Origin: Blautia_A aquisgranensis
GTDB taxonomy: Bacteria; Bacillota; Clostridia; Lachnospirales; Lachnospiraceae
Direction of reading: 5' to 3'
Assembly: GCF_040096615.1 (NCBI RefSeq)
Contig: NZ_JBBMEJ010000002.1
Coordinates: forward strand, 124,001-188,000
Length of the DNA: 64,000 nucleotides
Both the position numbers and the translations under genes were made by a program. Of this stretch, positions 63,961 through 64,000 are shown piece after piece; the first letter of the stretch is position 1, and the number at the start of each line of letters is the position of its first letter. Under the pieces are notes generated by a model. The model searched no databases. It saw nothing but the letters and a program-made list of their open reading frames with translations, and was not told the DNA's origin.

Positions 63961-64000
63961 AACATACCCTATAGAATTTAGTCCATTGTATAGAATGAGA
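63953..64000 (+). CDS. 5' end of a gene, possibly a reverse transcriptase
   Basis: Only 16 codons are in the window: MSKTYPIEFSPLYRMR. The SPLYRM segment resembles the N-termini of retron and related bacterial reverse transcriptases. Coupling to an XRE gene and the structured RNA upstream fit that reading. The call needs the sequence beyond the window. Confidence 0.4.
   Translation, partial: MSKTYPIEFSPLYRMR

Larger units (their letters stand above)
56370..64000. mobile_element. Tyrosine-recombinase mobilisable element, continuing past the right edge
   Basis: Gene order: XRE repressor, small DNA-binding protein, integrase, small protein, CHC2 primase fragment, VirE-type helicase, iteron cluster, DUF5348, candidate oriT, MobV relaxase, TnpV, structured RNA, small peptide, XRE, possible reverse transcriptase. 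The left end is not defined; no direct repeat was found in the window. The replication/mobilisation block is a diverged copy of the one in the spoIIID element. Confidence 0.75.

Overview
The window looks like a chromosomal segment from a spore-forming Lachnospiraceae-type gut Firmicute (Blautia/Roseburia/Dorea-like). This is inferred from the mix of rev-rubrerythrin, PerR, DUF3793 plus flavodoxin, a sigma-E-type spoIIID locus, a metG T-box, YfhO, Big2-rich secreted proteins, AGGAGG-type ribosome binding sites and moderately low GC. No database search was possible; names rest on motifs and family knowledge.

Housekeeping backbone: 1-7.2 kb carries two Big2-type surface proteins, an HD phosphohydrolase and an ECF sigma/anti-sigma pair. 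17.3-22.6 kb carries rbr and perR, sharing an operator, then DUF3793-flavodoxin, an Rpn-type nuclease gene between 61-bp direct repeats, and a split ThrE-type exporter. 22.6-28.4 kb is a T-box-controlled metG followed by moaC-moaA-mog and a MOSC-TatD fusion. 28.4-32.5 kb holds IS remnants, a cobD-like aminotransferase, a ketopantoate reductase-like gene and a yybP-ykoY (Mn2+) riboswitch driving a UPF0016 exporter. 47.0-55.9 kb holds yfhO and the rpsL-rpsG-fusA-tuf cluster.

Three mobile elements interrupt this backbone. (1) A 10.1-kb element (about 7220-17402) sits at the 3' end of the rubrerythrin gene. It has a tyrosine integrase, a WYL regulator, three dispersed copies of a long inverted repeat, a four-operator array and several unknown genes. 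(2) A 14.1-kb element (about 32715-46859) splits spoIIID inside its DNA-recognition helix. It carries its own large serine recombinase, whose stop codon overlaps the 5-bp junction. Joining the halves at that ACATA core restores an uninterrupted SpoIIID reading frame of 85 codons. This makes it a candidate developmentally excised 'skin-like' element in a gene other than sigK. Its cargo includes BlaI/BlaR1-type genes, a mobilisation/replication module and an AlbA_2 plus HEPN pair. (3) A tyrosine-recombinase mobilisable or conjugative element starts near 56.4 kb and runs off the right edge. It ends here in a promoter-driven structured RNA, a tiny cationic peptide, an XRE regulator and the start of what may be a reverse transcriptase (retron-like).

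Between tuf and element 3 lies a short promoter-to-terminator transcription unit. In it the T-arm/CCA end of a tRNA precedes the acceptor/D-arm 5' end, a circularly permuted, tRNA-like arrangement. The best candidates for undescribed biology are the spoIIID element, this permuted tRNA-like RNA, the retron-like edge locus, and the repeated operator system of element 1.
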